Origin: Xanthomonas sp.
Lineage (GTDB): Bacteria; Pseudomonadota; Gammaproteobacteria; Xanthomonadales; Xanthomonadaceae
Assembly: GCF_017163755.1 (NCBI RefSeq)
Contig: NZ_JAFIWC010000003.1
Span: 124,001-188,000, forward strand
Reading direction: 5' to 3'
Length of the DNA: 64,000 nt
Shown: one piece after another, positions 8,070-17,449 of the stretch
Position numbering within the stretch: the first letter of the stretch is position 1
Layout: the number at the start of each line of letters is the position of its first letter
Notes under the pieces: generated by a model
The model's input: the letters and a program-made list of their open reading frames with translations, nothing else
Told to the model about the DNA's origin: nothing
The model's database searches: none
Program-made: the position numbers and the translations under genes

Positions 8070-8258
8070 GTAGGAGCGGCTTCAGCCGCGACAAGGTCTA
8101 TCGGTAAAGCTGGTCGCGGCTGAAGCCGCTCCTACAGTGTTCGGTGTGCTTGTCGCAATGTGTTAGCGGGTCGGTCCAGCCGCAAGCTTTTTGTAGGGGC
8201 GACTTCAGTCGCGACATGGTCAATCGGTAGAGCCCGTCGCGGCTGAAGCCGCTCCTAC
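8070..8258. repeat. Two GTAG-type REP inverted pairs
   Basis: Two head-to-head pairs of about 23-bp REP palindromes (8070-8135 and 8193-8258). Each arm starts GTAGG(A/G)GCG and contains the self-complementary core GCGGCTTCAGCCGC or the GCGACTTCAGTCGC variant. Together they occupy most of the 316-bp gap between the IS element and the next gene. The GTAG foot is typical of REPs mobilised by RAYT transposases; no RAYT gene is in this window. The remaining sequence of the gap shows nothing recognisable. Confidence 0.85.
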
Positions 8259-8357
8259 AGGGGTGCGCTGTGCTCCATCGCACGACGTTGGGAGAGGAAC
8301 GCTGCGGCGTGGCGGCGTTGGCAGATGCCGGAGGCGATATCCGCCGCATGGCAGCGC

Positions 8358-8753
8358 TCAGCGCACCGGCTGCCCGTTCAATTGCCGCTCGACGATCTCC
8401 AGGATCGTCGCCACGCTGACCCCGAAGGATCCTGCGTTGCCTGCGTCGAACGCGGCTTTCCACTGCGCGTAGCCTTCGCGGTAGGCCGGGTCGGGCGTGT
8501 CGGTGCCGACCAGCGTGGCGCCGCTGCGTTCGAAGGTCTGTGCGATCACCGGCGCGTGCGGCAGGGAGTCGATCCAGCCGCTCGGCAGGGCGGGCTGGCG
8601 CAGCCGGATATCGCGCAGGGTCACGTGGTAGATCTCGCCGCCGAGCGGGTGCTGGTCGATCTGGTTGATCAGCAGCGTGGGCGTTTCGTCGGGCGTGCGG
8701 CCCTTGCAGCGCCAGAGCTGGCCGACGGCATAGGGGGTGGCGGTAGCGCTCAT
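8358..8753 (-). CDS. Conserved-looking hypothetical protein
   Basis: A 131-residue soluble protein. The N-terminal half (YAVGQLWRCKGRTPDETPTLLINQIDQHPLGGEIYHVTLRDI) looks like a small beta-barrel. The C-terminal half is helical, with a YAQWKAAFDAGNAG segment followed by TILEIVERQLNG. The ATG at 8753 was chosen at the start of the compact domain; upstream in-frame sequence overlaps the GH15 gene and is low complexity. It lies 89 bp downstream of GH15 on the same strand, so it may share its transcript. No function is recognised. Confidence 0.65.
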   Translation of the reverse strand: MSATATPYAVGQLWRCKGRTPDETPTLLINQIDQHPLGGEIYHVTLRDIRLRQPALPSGWIDSLPHAPVIAQTFERSGATLVGTDTPDPAYREGYAQWKAAFDAGNAGSFGVSVATILEIVERQLNGQPVR

Positions 8754-8842
8754 GCGGAACTCTTGAAGGAAACCAGCATGCATGATGCCCTTGCGCGCCG
8801 CCGCAGGGTAGGGCGCACGCCGCCACGCGCGCCGCAACCGGC

Positions 8843-10654
8843 CTATTCGCCGCCCACCGCCAGCGCAGCGTGGATCAGCGCCAGGTGGCTCAGGCCCTGC
8901 GGCATGTTGCCGAGCGCGGCGCCGCTGCGGGGGTCCACCAGTTCGGGCAGCAGGCCGACGTCGTTGCCGACGCACTCGAGCAGGCGCTCGAACAGGCGCC
9001 GGGCTTCGTCGCGTTCGCCGAGCAGGCCGTAGGCCTCCACCATCCAGAAGCTGCAGGCGATGAAGGCGCCTTCGCGCGCCTGCATGCCGCTGTAGCGGTG
9101 CAGCAGCGCGCCGTCTTCGCCGCGGCCCAGTTCGCGGCGGATCGCCTCGCGGGTGGCGACCATGCGTTCGCGGCGCGCCTGGCCCAGGCCGAAGCGCGAG
9201 GCCAGCATCAGGCCCGCGTCGAGCGCGTCGCTGCCGGCGTACAGGGTGTAGGCCTGCTTGTCCTCGGACCAGCAATGCGCATCGATCCATTCGAGGATGC
9301 GCGCCTGCTCGCGCTGCCAGCGCCCCAGCATCGCCTGGGATAGATGCCCGGCCTGGGCCAGTTCGCCGGCACGGCGCAGCGCCATCCAGCATTCGATCTT
9401 GGACATGGTGTAGTGCTGCGGGTCCTCCAGTTCCCAGAAGCCGGCGTCCTTGCGCATCCACGCGTCGGCGCACTCGTTGGCGAGCTCGAACAGCTGCTGC
9501 GCGGTGTGCGGGTCGAGGATGTGGCCGTGGTCGACGAAGCGCGAGGCCATCTCGAACACGTCGCCGTACAGGCACAGCTGCAGCTGGTCGTTGGCGGTGT
9601 TGCCCACGCGCACCGGGCGCGTGCCGCGGTAGCCGGGGATGTCGATCGCGCGCTCGTCCGGCACCCGTTCGCCGTGCAGGGTGTAGCACGGCCGGATCCA
9701 CGGGCGGTGCCGGGCGATGGTGCCCAGCAGCCAGCCGAACGCGGCCTTGGCGTCGGCCAGCGCGCCCACGCGCATGAACGCCTTGGTGGTGTAGGCGGCA
9801 TCGCGCACCCAGGCGTAGCGGTAGTCCCAGTTGCCGTTGCCGCCGATGGACTCGGGCAGCGAGGTGGTCGCCGCGGCGGCGATCGCGCCGGTGGGCGAGT
9901 ACCACAGGAACTTCAGCGCCAGCGCCGAGCGCAGCACCGCCTGCGGATAGCCGCCGTCGTAGCGGAGGTTGCCGGACCACTGCCGCCATTCCTGGTCGCT
10001 GCGCTCGATGCGCCCGTCGATGTCGGCCAGCGCGGCCACCGGCAGCGCATCGTCCTTGGCGGCGAGCACGGCGAGGACCTCGCGCTGGCCGGCGTGCAGG
10101 CGCAGGCGCCCGTGCACGCCGCGGTCGCCATAGTCGGACACGTCCAGCGCGTGCGAGTGGCGCAGCATCGCCATCACCGGGCCGATGTGGAACACGCGGC
10201 CGTTGGGCGTGTCGCTCATCCACGGGGTGGACTTGCCGGCGCGCGAGCCGGGGCGGAAGCACAGCTCGAACTCCACCACGCCCTCCAGCCCGTCCAGCCG
10301 CCGCGCCAGCTCCGACCACGGCAACCGCCCGGCCTCGCCGCTGTTGAGCGACTCGGTCAGCCGCGCGCTGCCGCCGTCGGTATGGAAGGTGGTTTCCAGC
10401 ACGTTGCTGCCGTCGCGGTAGCGGCGCTGCACGCGAGTGGCGCCAACCGGCGTGATCGCGAAGCGGCCGCCGTCGCGCGCGTCGAGCAGGCGGTCGAACA
10501 GCGGCGGTGCGTCCATCGTCGGCACGCACCACCAGTCGATGCCGCCGTCGAGGGCGACCAGCGCCACCGAGCGGCCGTCGCCCAGCGCGGCATAGCTCTC
10601 GATCGGCGCGGTGCCGTCGGCGTCGCGCTGCAGGTGCGGTGCGCGTGCGCTCAA
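8843..10654 (-). CDS. Glycoside hydrolase family 15 protein (glucoamylase/trehalase-like)
   Basis: A 603-residue cytoplasmic enzyme without signal peptide. An N-terminal beta-rich domain (IESYAALGDGRSVALVALDGGIDWWCVP) leads into an (alpha/alpha)6 barrel with the GH15 signature GNWDYRYAWVRDAAYTTKAF. Typical later blocks are MSKIECWMALRRAG, ARILEWIDAHCWSED and FIACSFWMVEAYGLLGERDEARRLFE. Family members hydrolyse alpha-glucosidic bonds, including trehalose; the substrate cannot be fixed here. The only credible start is TTG at 10654, 10 nt after the stop of the stress-type SDR, implying an operon. A stress-linked pairing with a general-stress-39-like SDR would suit trehalose or glycogen-type glucan turnover, which is inference. 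Confidence 0.87.
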   Translation of the reverse strand: MSARAPHLQRDADGTAPIESYAALGDGRSVALVALDGGIDWWCVPTMDAPPLFDRLLDARDGGRFAITPVGATRVQRRYRDGSNVLETTFHTDGGSARLTESLNSGEAGRLPWSELARRLDGLEGVVEFELCFRPGSRAGKSTPWMSDTPNGRVFHIGPVMAMLRHSHALDVSDYGDRGVHGRLRLHAGQREVLAVLAAKDDALPVAALADIDGRIERSDQEWRQWSGNLRYDGGYPQAVLRSALALKFLWYSPTGAIAAAATTSLPESIGGNGNWDYRYAWVRDAAYTTKAFMRVGALADAKAAFGWLLGTIARHRPWIRPCYTLHGERVPDERAIDIPGYRGTRPVRVGNTANDQLQLCLYGDVFEMASRFVDHGHILDPHTAQQLFELANECADAWMRKDAGFWELEDPQHYTMSKIECWMALRRAGELAQAGHLSQAMLGRWQREQARILEWIDAHCWSEDKQAYTLYAGSDALDAGLMLASRFGLGQARRERMVATREAIRRELGRGEDGALLHRYSGMQAREGAFIACSFWMVEAYGLLGERDEARRLFERLLECVGNDVGLLPELVDPRSGAALGNMPQGLSHLALIHAALAVGGE

Positions 10655-10664
10655 GGCGGCAGGC

Positions 10665-11567
10665 TCAGGACAGCAGCAAGCCGCCGGTGGCGCCGATGAT
10701 CTCGCCGGTGATGTAGCTCGATTCCTGCGAGGCCAGCAGCACGTACAGCGGGGCCATCTCCACCGGCTGGCCGGCGCGCTTGAGCGGGGTCTCCGCGCCG
10801 AACGCGGGGATCTTCTCCGGTGGCTGCCCGCCGCTGGGCTGCAGCGGGGTCCATACCGGGCCCGGCGCCACCGCGTTGACGCGGATGCCCTTCTCGGCCA
10901 GCTGCTGCGCCAGCGCCTGGGTGAAGTTGGCGATCGCCGCCTTGGTCGGCGCGTAGTCGATCAGCATCGGCGAGGGCTGGTAGGCCTGGATCGAGGAGGT
11001 GTTGATGATCGCCGCGCCCGGCGGCAGGTGCGGCACGGCGGCCTTGCACAGCCAGAACATCGCGAACACGTTGGTGCGGAAGGTGGCCTCGAACTGCTCG
11101 GTGCTCAGTTCGGCGATGTCCTTCACCGCGGTCTGCTTGCCGGCCACGTTGACCAGGATGTCCAGCCCGCCGAGCGCCTCCACGCTCTTGTCCACCAGCT
11201 GCTGGCAGAACGCCTCGTCCTGCAGGTCGCCGGGGAGGCTCACCGCCTTGCGCCCTTCGGCCTCGATCAGTTTCACGACCTCGGCGGCGTCCTGCTCCTC
11301 TTCAGGCAGGTAGTTGAGGACGATGTCGGCGCCTTCGCGCGCATAGGCGATGGCGGTGGCGCGGCCGATGCCCGAATCGGCGCCGGTGATCAGCGCCTTG
11401 CGCCCGGCCAGGCGGCCGAAGCCCTGGTAGGTCTGCTCGCCGTGGTCGGCGGCCGGCTTCAGCGCGTGCACGGTGCCCGGCGGCGACTGGGTCTGCTCGG
11501 GGAATTCGGGCTGCGGGAACTGGGTCAGCGGGTTCTGCATCGTGAACTGGTTCTTGGTGCCAGGCAT
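10665..11567 (-). CDS. SDR family oxidoreductase, YghA/general-stress-39 type
   Basis: A 300-residue NAD(P)-dependent short-chain dehydrogenase with the about 45-residue N-terminal extension ([22 protein letters not shown]...) typical of the YghA/GSP39 branch. The Rossmann motif TGADSGIG is at residues 61-68. NVAGK, INTSS and the catalytic YAPTK follow, and the protein ends in the usual [10 protein letters not shown]. The ATG at 11567 has AAGGAG 7 nt upstream. Members reduce small carbonyl compounds and are often stress-induced; the substrate is unknown. It is the first gene of a likely operon with GH15. Confidence 0.88.
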   Translation of the reverse strand: MPGTKNQFTMQNPLTQFPQPEFPEQTQSPPGTVHALKPAADHGEQTYQGFGRLAGRKALITGADSGIGRATAIAYAREGADIVLNYLPEEEQDAAEVVKLIEAEGRKAVSLPGDLQDEAFCQQLVDKSVEALGGLDILVNVAGKQTAVKDIAELSTEQFEATFRTNVFAMFWLCKAAVPHLPPGAAIINTSSIQAYQPSPMLIDYAPTKAAIANFTQALAQQLAEKGIRVNAVAPGPVWTPLQPSGGQPPEKIPAFGAETPLKRAGQPVEMAPLYVLLASQESSYITGEIIGATGGLLLS

Positions 11568-11677
11568 GCGGGATCTCCTTGGCGCGGGGGAGGGAGAGCA
11601 GGGCGCCGTCGAGGTATGCGCACTCGGCAGGCGCGAAACGAAGCGCCAGTATGGAAATCGCGCCGATGCGATGCGGT

Positions 11678-11965
11678 GAACGAATTGAACAGGGCGCGTG
11701 AATGTGTGACGGCGGCGGGTGCAGCGCATCGATGTGCGCATTGCGTGCAGACGCGAACCCCGTGCCTGCGTGGTCGTGCATCGTGCTGTCGAAGATGTAC
11801 CGCGAAAACCAGCGGCGCGGGCGCCGAACGAATGGCGCAGGGCGCGTGACCATGTGACGTGGCGACGCGGCGCATCGATGTACGCACTGCGCGCAGCCGC
11901 GAACCTGCCGCGCCTGCGCTGCGTGCTGCTGTCGAAGAAGCTCTGGCGCGGAAGAAGAACGCTAG
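11678..11965. repeat. Imperfect tandem duplication, about 145 bp, two copies
   Basis: Copy 1 (11678-11825) and copy 2 (11826 to about 11965) both start GAACGAAT, share CAGGGCGCGTGA, GCGCATCGATGT and TGCTGTCGAAGA in the same order, and diverge between. Together they fill most of the 394-bp gap between the two SDR genes. Short frames read through them (RIDVRxAxxREP is recognisable in both copies), but there is no convincing start, Shine-Dalgarno sequence or domain, so they are not called as genes. Confidence 0.7.
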
Positions 11966-12942
11966 CGGCGCGTGCGCCGCCACGCGATCACCGCCACCGT
12001 GGCCAGCGCGGCGACGGCGCCGACCGCGGCCACTCGGGTGGCCATCTGCGTGCGCGGCGCGCGCCGGCGCAGGCCGCCGTGCACGCCGCCGCCGAACAGC
12101 GGCGGCTGGAACACGTTGCCCGACGCGACCGGCGCCTGGGGCGCGCGCGCCAGGTAGCGCGAGAAGAAACGGCCCATGCCCGCGGCGAACGCGTTCGGCG
12201 CCAGCGCATGCGCCACGCGCATCGCGCCCACCGCCGGGCCGATCACCACGGTGGGACGCGGGCGCCGCAGCAGCCTGACCACCTCGCGGGCGACCTTGCG
12301 CGGATCGAGCATCGGCGGCGGCCCGCCGATGCGGCGCCCGGTGTAGTTGGCGCCATGCGCCAGACCCGGCGAGTCGACGAAGTACGGATAGACGTCGCAC
12401 ACGTGGATGTGCGGGTGGTCCACCAGTTCGGCGCGCAAGGCTTCGGAGAAGCCGCGCTGGCCGTACTTGCTGGCGCTGTACGCGGCCGCGTACGGGGTGG
12501 CGGCGAACCCGCCCATCGAGATCATGTTGACGAAGATGCCGCGGTCCTGGGCCAGGAAGATCCGCACCGCTGCGTGCGCATCGTGCATGTGCCCGATCAG
12601 GTTGGCCTCGACCACCGCGTCGCTGGCATCGACCGGCACCTCGTGGAACTTGCCGACCGCGCCCACGCCGACGTTGCTGAACCACATGTCGATATGGCCG
12701 AGGAACGCCACCGCCTTGTCCGCCAGCGCCTGCACCGCCTCGGCGTCCTTGACGTCGGTGGGCACCACCAGCACCTGGCCGCCGACGCGACGGCAACGCT
12801 GCGCCACCTGTTCCAGGGCCGCTTCGCCGCGTGCGGCGAGGACCAGTCTGGCGCCGCGCACCGCGAGCGCTTCGGCGGTCGCCTGGCCGATGCCGCTGGA
12901 GGCGCCGGTGATCACCACGTGGGCGCTGTGTGCTGTCGTCAT
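11962..12942 (-). CDS. SDR family oxidoreductase with C-terminal membrane anchor
   Basis: A 326-residue classical short-chain dehydrogenase: TGASSGIG near residues 13-20, SNVG, MISMGG and the catalytic YSASK. The C-terminal about 110 residues extend beyond the family core and end in a hydrophobic segment followed by arginines ([23 protein letters not shown]), likely a tail anchor in the inner membrane. The substrate is unknown. It is on the same strand as the SDR/GH15 genes but separated from them by the duplicated 394-bp gap, so it is probably a separate unit. Its stop codon lies at the very end of the tandem-repeat block. Confidence 0.85.
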   Translation of the reverse strand: MTTAHSAHVVITGASSGIGQATAEALAVRGARLVLAARGEAALEQVAQRCRRVGGQVLVVPTDVKDAEAVQALADKAVAFLGHIDMWFSNVGVGAVGKFHEVPVDASDAVVEANLIGHMHDAHAAVRIFLAQDRGIFVNMISMGGFAATPYAAAYSASKYGQRGFSEALRAELVDHPHIHVCDVYPYFVDSPGLAHGANYTGRRIGGPPPMLDPRKVAREVVRLLRRPRPTVVIGPAVGAMRVAHALAPNAFAAGMGRFFSRYLARAPQAPVASGNVFQPPLFGGGVHGGLRRRAPRTQMATRVAAVGAVAALATVAVIAWRRTRR

Positions 12943-13121
12943 GCGTCGGTGTCGCCTGTGTTGGGGGGGGCGGCTTCATGTTCCCAAGCGGGACGTTAAC
13001 GCGGTGCGGGCGAAAAGTAAGAATCCTGGTTGTCGCCCGCACGCGCCTGCGCGCGTCTCAGCCGCTGAGCCGTTCAGATGCTGGGATGGCGCTCCTTCGG
13101 TCGCGCCCCCATCTTCGGCCC

Positions 13122-13706
13122 ATGGACCTGTTCGCCCATCCCGACGATGCCCCGCAATGCCTGGTGCACGATGCCGAAGGCGGCATCCGCTACTGGCCGC
13201 GGCTGATCGACCCGGACACCGCGCAGGCGTGGTTCGAGGCGCTGCGCGACGGCGCGCGATGGCAGAGCCAGCGCCGCCCGATGTACGACCGGGTGGTGGA
13301 CGTGCCGCGGCTGCTGGCGTCGTATGGGCTGCAGGCGCTGCCGCCGACGCTGCCGTTGCGCGAACTGCACGCCGCGGTGCGGGCGCGGGTGCCGGCGCCG
13401 TACAACGCGGTGGGCCTGAACCTGTACCGCGACGGCCGCGACAGCGTGGCGATGCACAACGACAAGCTGCACACCCTGATCGCGCCGCATCCGATCGTGC
13501 TGGTGTCGCTCGGTGCGGCGCGGCGCATGAACATCCGCGCCAAGGCCGGCGAGCGCCGGACGGTGAGCGTGGAGCTTGCACCGGGCAGCCTGCTGGCGAT
13601 GAGCCATGCCTCGCAGCTGACCCACGAGCATGGCATCCCGAAGACGGCCAAACCGGTGGCGCCGCGGATGAGCGTGGTGTTCCGGGTGCGGCCGTTGCCG
13701 GACTGA
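13122..13706 (+). CDS. alkB: AlkB-family 2-oxoglutarate/Fe(II)-dependent dioxygenase
   Basis: A 194-residue DNA/RNA repair enzyme that oxidatively removes methyl groups (1-methyladenine, 3-methylcytosine). Iron ligands are visible as H112 and D114 (MHNDKLH) and H170 (EHGIPK). 2-Oxoglutarate is held by R182 and R188 in RMSVVFRVR. The substrate-binding NxYRDG segment (GLNLYRDGRDSVAMHND) is intact. The ATG at 13122 was chosen because it gives the family's compact length; the frame runs open further left without similarity to the family. It is monocistronic or weakly linked to the HD hydrolase 65 bp downstream. Confidence 0.9.
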   Translation: MDLFAHPDDAPQCLVHDAEGGIRYWPRLIDPDTAQAWFEALRDGARWQSQRRPMYDRVVDVPRLLASYGLQALPPTLPLRELHAAVRARVPAPYNAVGLNLYRDGRDSVAMHNDKLHTLIAPHPIVLVSLGAARRMNIRAKAGERRTVSVELAPGSLLAMSHASQLTHEHGIPKTAKPVAPRMSVVFRVRPLPD

Positions 13707-13771
13707 GCGTGCGGCAGCGGCGGGGCCGTGCCGATTCGCCGATAATGCGGCCCCATCCGATGGAGGGCCGC

Positions 13772-14383
13772 ATGACCGCACTCACCGAACGCTACGCACG
13801 CGCCGTGGAGTACGCGCGCATCGCCCATGCCGGGCAGGTGCGCAAGGGCACGGCGGTGCCGTATCTCAGCCACGTGCTGGGCGTATCGACGCTGGTGCTG
13901 GAGGCCGGCGGCGACGAGGACCAGGCGATCGCCGCGCTGCTGCACGACGTGGTCGAGGACTGCGGCGCCGCGCACGAGGCGGCGATCCGCGCGCAGTTCG
14001 GCGACGAGGTGGCGGCGATCGTGATGGCCTGCACCGACGCCAGCGCCGAGCGCAAGGCCGCGCACGACGAACCCGAGGCCAGGCGCCGCGACTGGCGCGC
14101 ACGCAAGCAGGCCTACCTGGCGCACCTGCGGCAGGCGCCGGCGCCGGTGCTGCTGGTGTCCTCGTGCGACAAGCTGTACAACGCGCGCAGCATCGTCGCC
14201 GACCTGGAAGACCCGGCGACCGGCACCGACGTGTTCGAGCGCTTCACCGCCGGGCGCGACGGCACCTTGTGGTACTACGCCACGCTGCTGGCGGTGTTCG
14301 CCGAGCGCGGCACGCCGATCCTGCGCCCGTTCGCGTCCAGCGTGAAGCGGATGCATGTGCTGGCCGGGGTGGCGTTCGCTTAG
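13772..14383 (+). CDS. HD-domain phosphohydrolase, SpoT/MESH1-like
   Basis: A 203-residue single-domain HD protein. H34 (YLSHVLG), the H58-D59 pair in LLHDVVEDC with E62/D63, and the D of CDKLYNARSI match the metal ligands and the conserved KLYN-R motif of the (p)ppGpp hydrolase domain of SpoT and MESH1. There is no synthetase, TGS or ACT domain, so it would be a small alarmone hydrolase; activity on other nucleotides is possible. The start at 13772 follows GGAGGG by 4 nt; an in-frame ATG at 13760 overlaps that site. It lies 65 bp downstream of alkB. Confidence 0.83.
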   Translation: MTALTERYARAVEYARIAHAGQVRKGTAVPYLSHVLGVSTLVLEAGGDEDQAIAALLHDVVEDCGAAHEAAIRAQFGDEVAAIVMACTDASAERKAAHDEPEARRRDWRARKQAYLAHLRQAPAPVLLVSSCDKLYNARSIVADLEDPATGTDVFERFTAGRDGTLWYYATLLAVFAERGTPILRPFASSVKRMHVLAGVAFA

Positions 14384-14569
14384 CCGCCTATGCCGGATCG
14401 CGGGGGGCGCCCACCATGCGCCGCCTCACGCGCAGGCCCCGTATGCGTCGCGGAGATGCCGGCCTTCGCTTTGCGTCCTCGTTCTTGCTGTCGCGGGGGG
14501 ACACGGGGATCGACTTCACCGCAGGCTGCGAATCGCACCATCGCGCGGAACTGCGCACCGCGCTTGCGG

Positions 14570-14848
14570 TCATTCGCCGTCGGCAACGAGCACTTCGTCC
14601 GCCCGGACCGACGCGTCCAGGAACGCCACGAACGCGACGACCCGCGCGTGTCGGCTGCCGGAAAGCAGCGATGCCAGCGTCTTCTGATGGGCGGGATAGA
14701 TCCTGCACGTCCCGTAGGGATCGATATGGAGGCCGGTCCTGTTCCTGAGTTCGCCGAACGCGCGCTCGAACAGGGCCAGTTCCGAGTCGGCGATCGCGAA
14801 CGACGGCCGCACGCCTGCGTCGTCGGAAAGGTAGGAGATGTCCAGCAT
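14570..14848 (-). CDS. Small hypothetical protein
   Basis: A 92-residue protein (MLDISYLSDDAGVRPSFAIADSE...) of mixed composition with an alpha/beta look and no signal peptide or membrane segment. The C-terminal part (ARVVAFVAFLDASVRADEVLVADGE) is hydrophobic enough to form a core. No strong Shine-Dalgarno sequence precedes the ATG at 14848. Small acidic single-domain proteins of this kind are often immunity or housekeeping accessory proteins, but there is no evidence for either. It is 91 bp upstream of the DUF1993 gene's 3' end on the same strand. Confidence 0.5.
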   Translation of the reverse strand: MLDISYLSDDAGVRPSFAIADSELALFERAFGELRNRTGLHIDPYGTCRIYPAHQKTLASLLSGSRHARVVAFVAFLDASVRADEVLVADGE

Positions 14849-14939
14849 GAGCGGCCGTCGATGCAGCGTCGGAGGCGAAAGGGTAGCTTTTTTCTGATCG
14901 CGCCGGCCTGCGGGTTCCGCCTTGGCCGGCGCGTGCGGC

Positions 14940-15464
14940 TCAGGACGGCAGGAACTGCTCGAACGGCCCCAGGTAGTCGAGCTTGCCCACCGCCAGGCCC
15001 TGCTGGCGCAAGATCGCGTGCGCGGTGGCCACGTGGAAGAAGAAGTTCGGCAGCGCGAAGGTGAGCAGGTAATCGGTGCCGTTGAAGCTGGGCTTGAACG
15101 TGCCGAAGCTCAGCGACACCTCGCGCTGCTCGGCGCCGTCCAGCGCGGCGGCGTCCACGCTTTCGAGGAAGCGCCGCGTGGCGGCGATGCGTTCGCGCAG
15201 TTGGGCCAGGGTGGTCTCGTTGTCGTCGAAGCGCGGCGGCACGATGTCGCTGAGGCGCCCGATGGTGTTCTTGGAGGTGTCCGAGGCGCGCTGGATCTGC
15301 CCGGCGAAGTTGAGCATGTCCGGCGCCAGCCGCGTGTCGGCCAGCGCGGTCGGATCCAGGCCGGCCTCCTGTGCGTGGCGCTCGGCCAGGTCGACGTAGT
15401 GCTGGAGCACGCCCAGGCCGCGCACGAACACGGGGACGGAGAGACGGTAGATCGGGACGGACAT
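14940..15464 (-). CDS. DUF1993 domain-containing protein
   Basis: A 174-residue protein matching the DUF1993 pattern: an N-terminal helix VPVFVRGLGVLQHYVDLAERHA, the RLAPDMLNFAGQIQRASDTSKNTIGRL block, and the ending FFFHVATAHAILRQQGLAVGKLDYLG. The fold resembles DinB-like four-helix bundles with conserved histidines (H22, H30 and the HVATAH pair), so metal binding is plausible; the function is unknown. The ATG at 15464 has AAAGGA upstream. It is divergent from the oxidoreductase gene at 15746, with 281 bp between them. Confidence 0.85.
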   Translation of the reverse strand: MSVPIYRLSVPVFVRGLGVLQHYVDLAERHAQEAGLDPTALADTRLAPDMLNFAGQIQRASDTSKNTIGRLSDIVPPRFDDNETTLAQLRERIAATRRFLESVDAAALDGAEQREVSLSFGTFKPSFNGTDYLLTFALPNFFFHVATAHAILRQQGLAVGKLDYLGPFEQFLPS

Positions 15465-15745
15465 GCTCGATTCCTTTACTGCTGGATGGAGGTGCGGGAC
15501 GCCGGGCTCCGCGACCCGGCGGGAAAGTGCGTGAGGCTGATGTGGGGCGGTGGCGGTGGAACGCAAGTGGCGGCATCCAATTGCCTGGCGCGCCGCGTGC
15601 GGACGCGCCCGCTTCCTGCATGACACCGAGCACGGCACTGCCACGGCACAGCGCATGGCCGGCCCCACCAATTTGGGTGATTGCCCCGTCGCACCGTGCA
15701 CCGCATGCTGTAGGCCAGATCCCTTCCCCCGTTCCAAGGATGCCG

Positions 15746-17449
15746 ATGAGCCTGATCGATACCCGTCGCCACCAGATGTTTCCCGAACTGGACCCGGTGC
15801 AGATCGACAGCGCGCTGCGTTTCGCCAGCGGCGCGGCGCGCAGCTTCGCGCCGGACGAGGAGGTGTTCGCGGTGGGCGAGCATCCGGCGCCGGTGTGGCT
15901 GGTGCTGCAGGGCACGCTGGCGGTGGTGCGCCGCGATGGCATGGGCCACGAGAAGCCGCTGGCGGTGCATACGCCCGGCCAGTTCAGCGGCGAGGTCAGC
16001 CAACTGGCCGGGCGCGCGTCGCTGGCCGGCGGCCGCGCCGGACCCGAGGGCTGCGTCGCGGTGCCGTTCGACGCGGCGCACCTGCGCGCGCTGATGGTCA
16101 GCTCGGCCGAAGTCGGCGAGATCGTGATGCGCGCGCTGATCCTGCGCCGCGTCGGCCTGATCGAAGGCGACGCCGCCGGCTCGGTGCTGATCGGCCAGCC
16201 CGGCGAGTCGCGGCTGACCGCGCTGCAGGGCTTCCTCACCCGCAACGGCTATCCGCACACCTTCCTCGATGCGGCCAACGACGACGAAGGCCGCGCGCTG
16301 GTCGAGCGCCTGGGCATCCGCCACGACGAACTGCCGCTGATGGTGTGCCCTGGAGGCGAGGTGCTCCGGCGCCCGGGCGACACCGAGGCCGCGCATTGCC
16401 TGGGCATGACCCCGGACCTGGACCCGAACAAGATCTACGACGTGGCGATCATCGGCGCCGGCCCGGCGGGCCTGGCGACGGCGGTGTACGCCGCCTCCGA
16501 AGGGCTGTCGGTGCTGGTGCTGGACCAGCGCGCGATCGGCGGCCAGGCCGGGGCGTCGGCGCGCATCGAGAACTACCTGGGCTTTCCCACCGGCATTTCC
16601 GGCCAGGCGCTGGCCGGACGCGCCTACAACCAGGCGCTGAAGTTCGGTGCCGAGCTGGCGCTGCCGCTGGAAGTGAAGCAGCTGCATTGCGAGGCGGCCG
16701 AGAGCGGGCGCTGCAGCATGCCGCTGCGGCTGGAACTGACCAACGGCACCCAGGTGCATTCGCGCACGGTGGTGATCGCCTCGGGCGCGCGCTACCGGCG
16801 GCCGCAGATCGCCAACCTGGCATCGTTCGAAGGCAACGGCGTGTCGTACTGGGCCTCGCCGGTGGAAGCGCGGCTGTGCGAAGGCGAGGAGGTGGCGCTG
16901 GTCGGCGGCGGCAATTCGGCCGGGCAGGCGGTGGTGTTCCTGGCGCCGAGGGTCGAGCGCCTGCACCTGATCGTGCGCGGCCCCGGGCTGGAAGCGTCGA
17001 TGTCGCGCTACCTGATCGAGCGCATCGCGGCATTGCCCAACGTGCAGCTGCACACCGGCACCGAGGTGGTGGCGCTGGAAGCCGGCGCCGACCAGCGCCT
17101 GGCCGGCGCGGTGTTCCGCGACCGCGCCAGCGGCGCCACCCACCGCTGCCCGCTGCGCCACCTGTTCCTGTTCGTCGGCGCCGACCCGAACACCGGCTGG
17201 GTGGACGGCTGCGTGCGGCTGGATGCCGGCGGCTTCGTCGTCACCGGTGCGGACGGCGCCGGCGGCAAGACCGCCGCGCCGCTGGAGACCGACCGCCCCG
17301 GCGTGTTCGCCATCGGCGACGTGCGCGCCGGCTCGGTCAAGCGCGTGGCCGCCGCGGTGGGCGAAGGCGCCGCGGTGGTCGCGCAGATCCATCAATTCCT
17401 GGCGCGGCATCCCGAGCCCGCCGCCGTCACCGAGAGGACTGGCCCATGA
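15746..17449 (+). CDS. Cyclic-nucleotide-domain FAD oxidoreductase with degenerate thioredoxin reductase module
   Basis: This 567-residue protein has three modules. Residues about 10-135 form a cNMP-binding beta-roll (SFAPDEEVFAVGEHPAPVWL...). Residues about 145-215 look like a thioredoxin/glutaredoxin fold without CxxC. Residues 230 to the end form a thioredoxin-reductase-like flavoprotein with GAGPAG (237-242), GGQAG, the second nucleotide motif GGGNSAG, and the terminal AIGDVRAGSVKRVAAAVGEG. The redox-active CATC of thioredoxin reductase is replaced by WASP (369-372), so classical disulfide reduction is not expected. ATG 15746 was chosen over 15740 for Shine-Dalgarno spacing (AAGGA). It overlaps the zinc-finger gene by 4 nt. 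Confidence 0.85.
   Translation: MSLIDTRRHQMFPELDPVQIDSALRFASGAARSFAPDEEVFAVGEHPAPVWLVLQGTLAVVRRDGMGHEKPLAVHTPGQFSGEVSQLAGRASLAGGRAGPEGCVAVPFDAAHLRALMVSSAEVGEIVMRALILRRVGLIEGDAAGSVLIGQPGESRLTALQGFLTRNGYPHTFLDAANDDEGRALVERLGIRHDELPLMVCPGGEVLRRPGDTEAAHCLGMTPDLDPNKIYDVAIIGAGPAGLATAVYAASEGLSVLVLDQRAIGGQAGASARIENYLGFPTGISGQALAGRAYNQALKFGAELALPLEVKQLHCEAAESGRCSMPLRLELTNGTQVHSRTVVIASGARYRRPQIANLASFEGNGVSYWASPVEARLCEGEEVALVGGGNSAGQAVVFLAPRVERLHLIVRGPGLEASMSRYLIERIAALPNVQLHTGTEVVALEAGADQRLAGAVFRDRASGATHRCPLRHLFLFVGADPNTGWVDGCVRLDAGGFVVTGADGAGGKTAAPLETDRPGVFAIGDVRAGSVKRVAAAVGEGAAVVAQIHQFLARHPEPAAVTERTGP

Noticed and set aside
11859-12278. A plus-strand gene starting [16 protein letters not shown] across the duplication.
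   Set aside because: It continues antisense into the SDR gene and has no Shine-Dalgarno site; only the repeated peptide pattern is notable.
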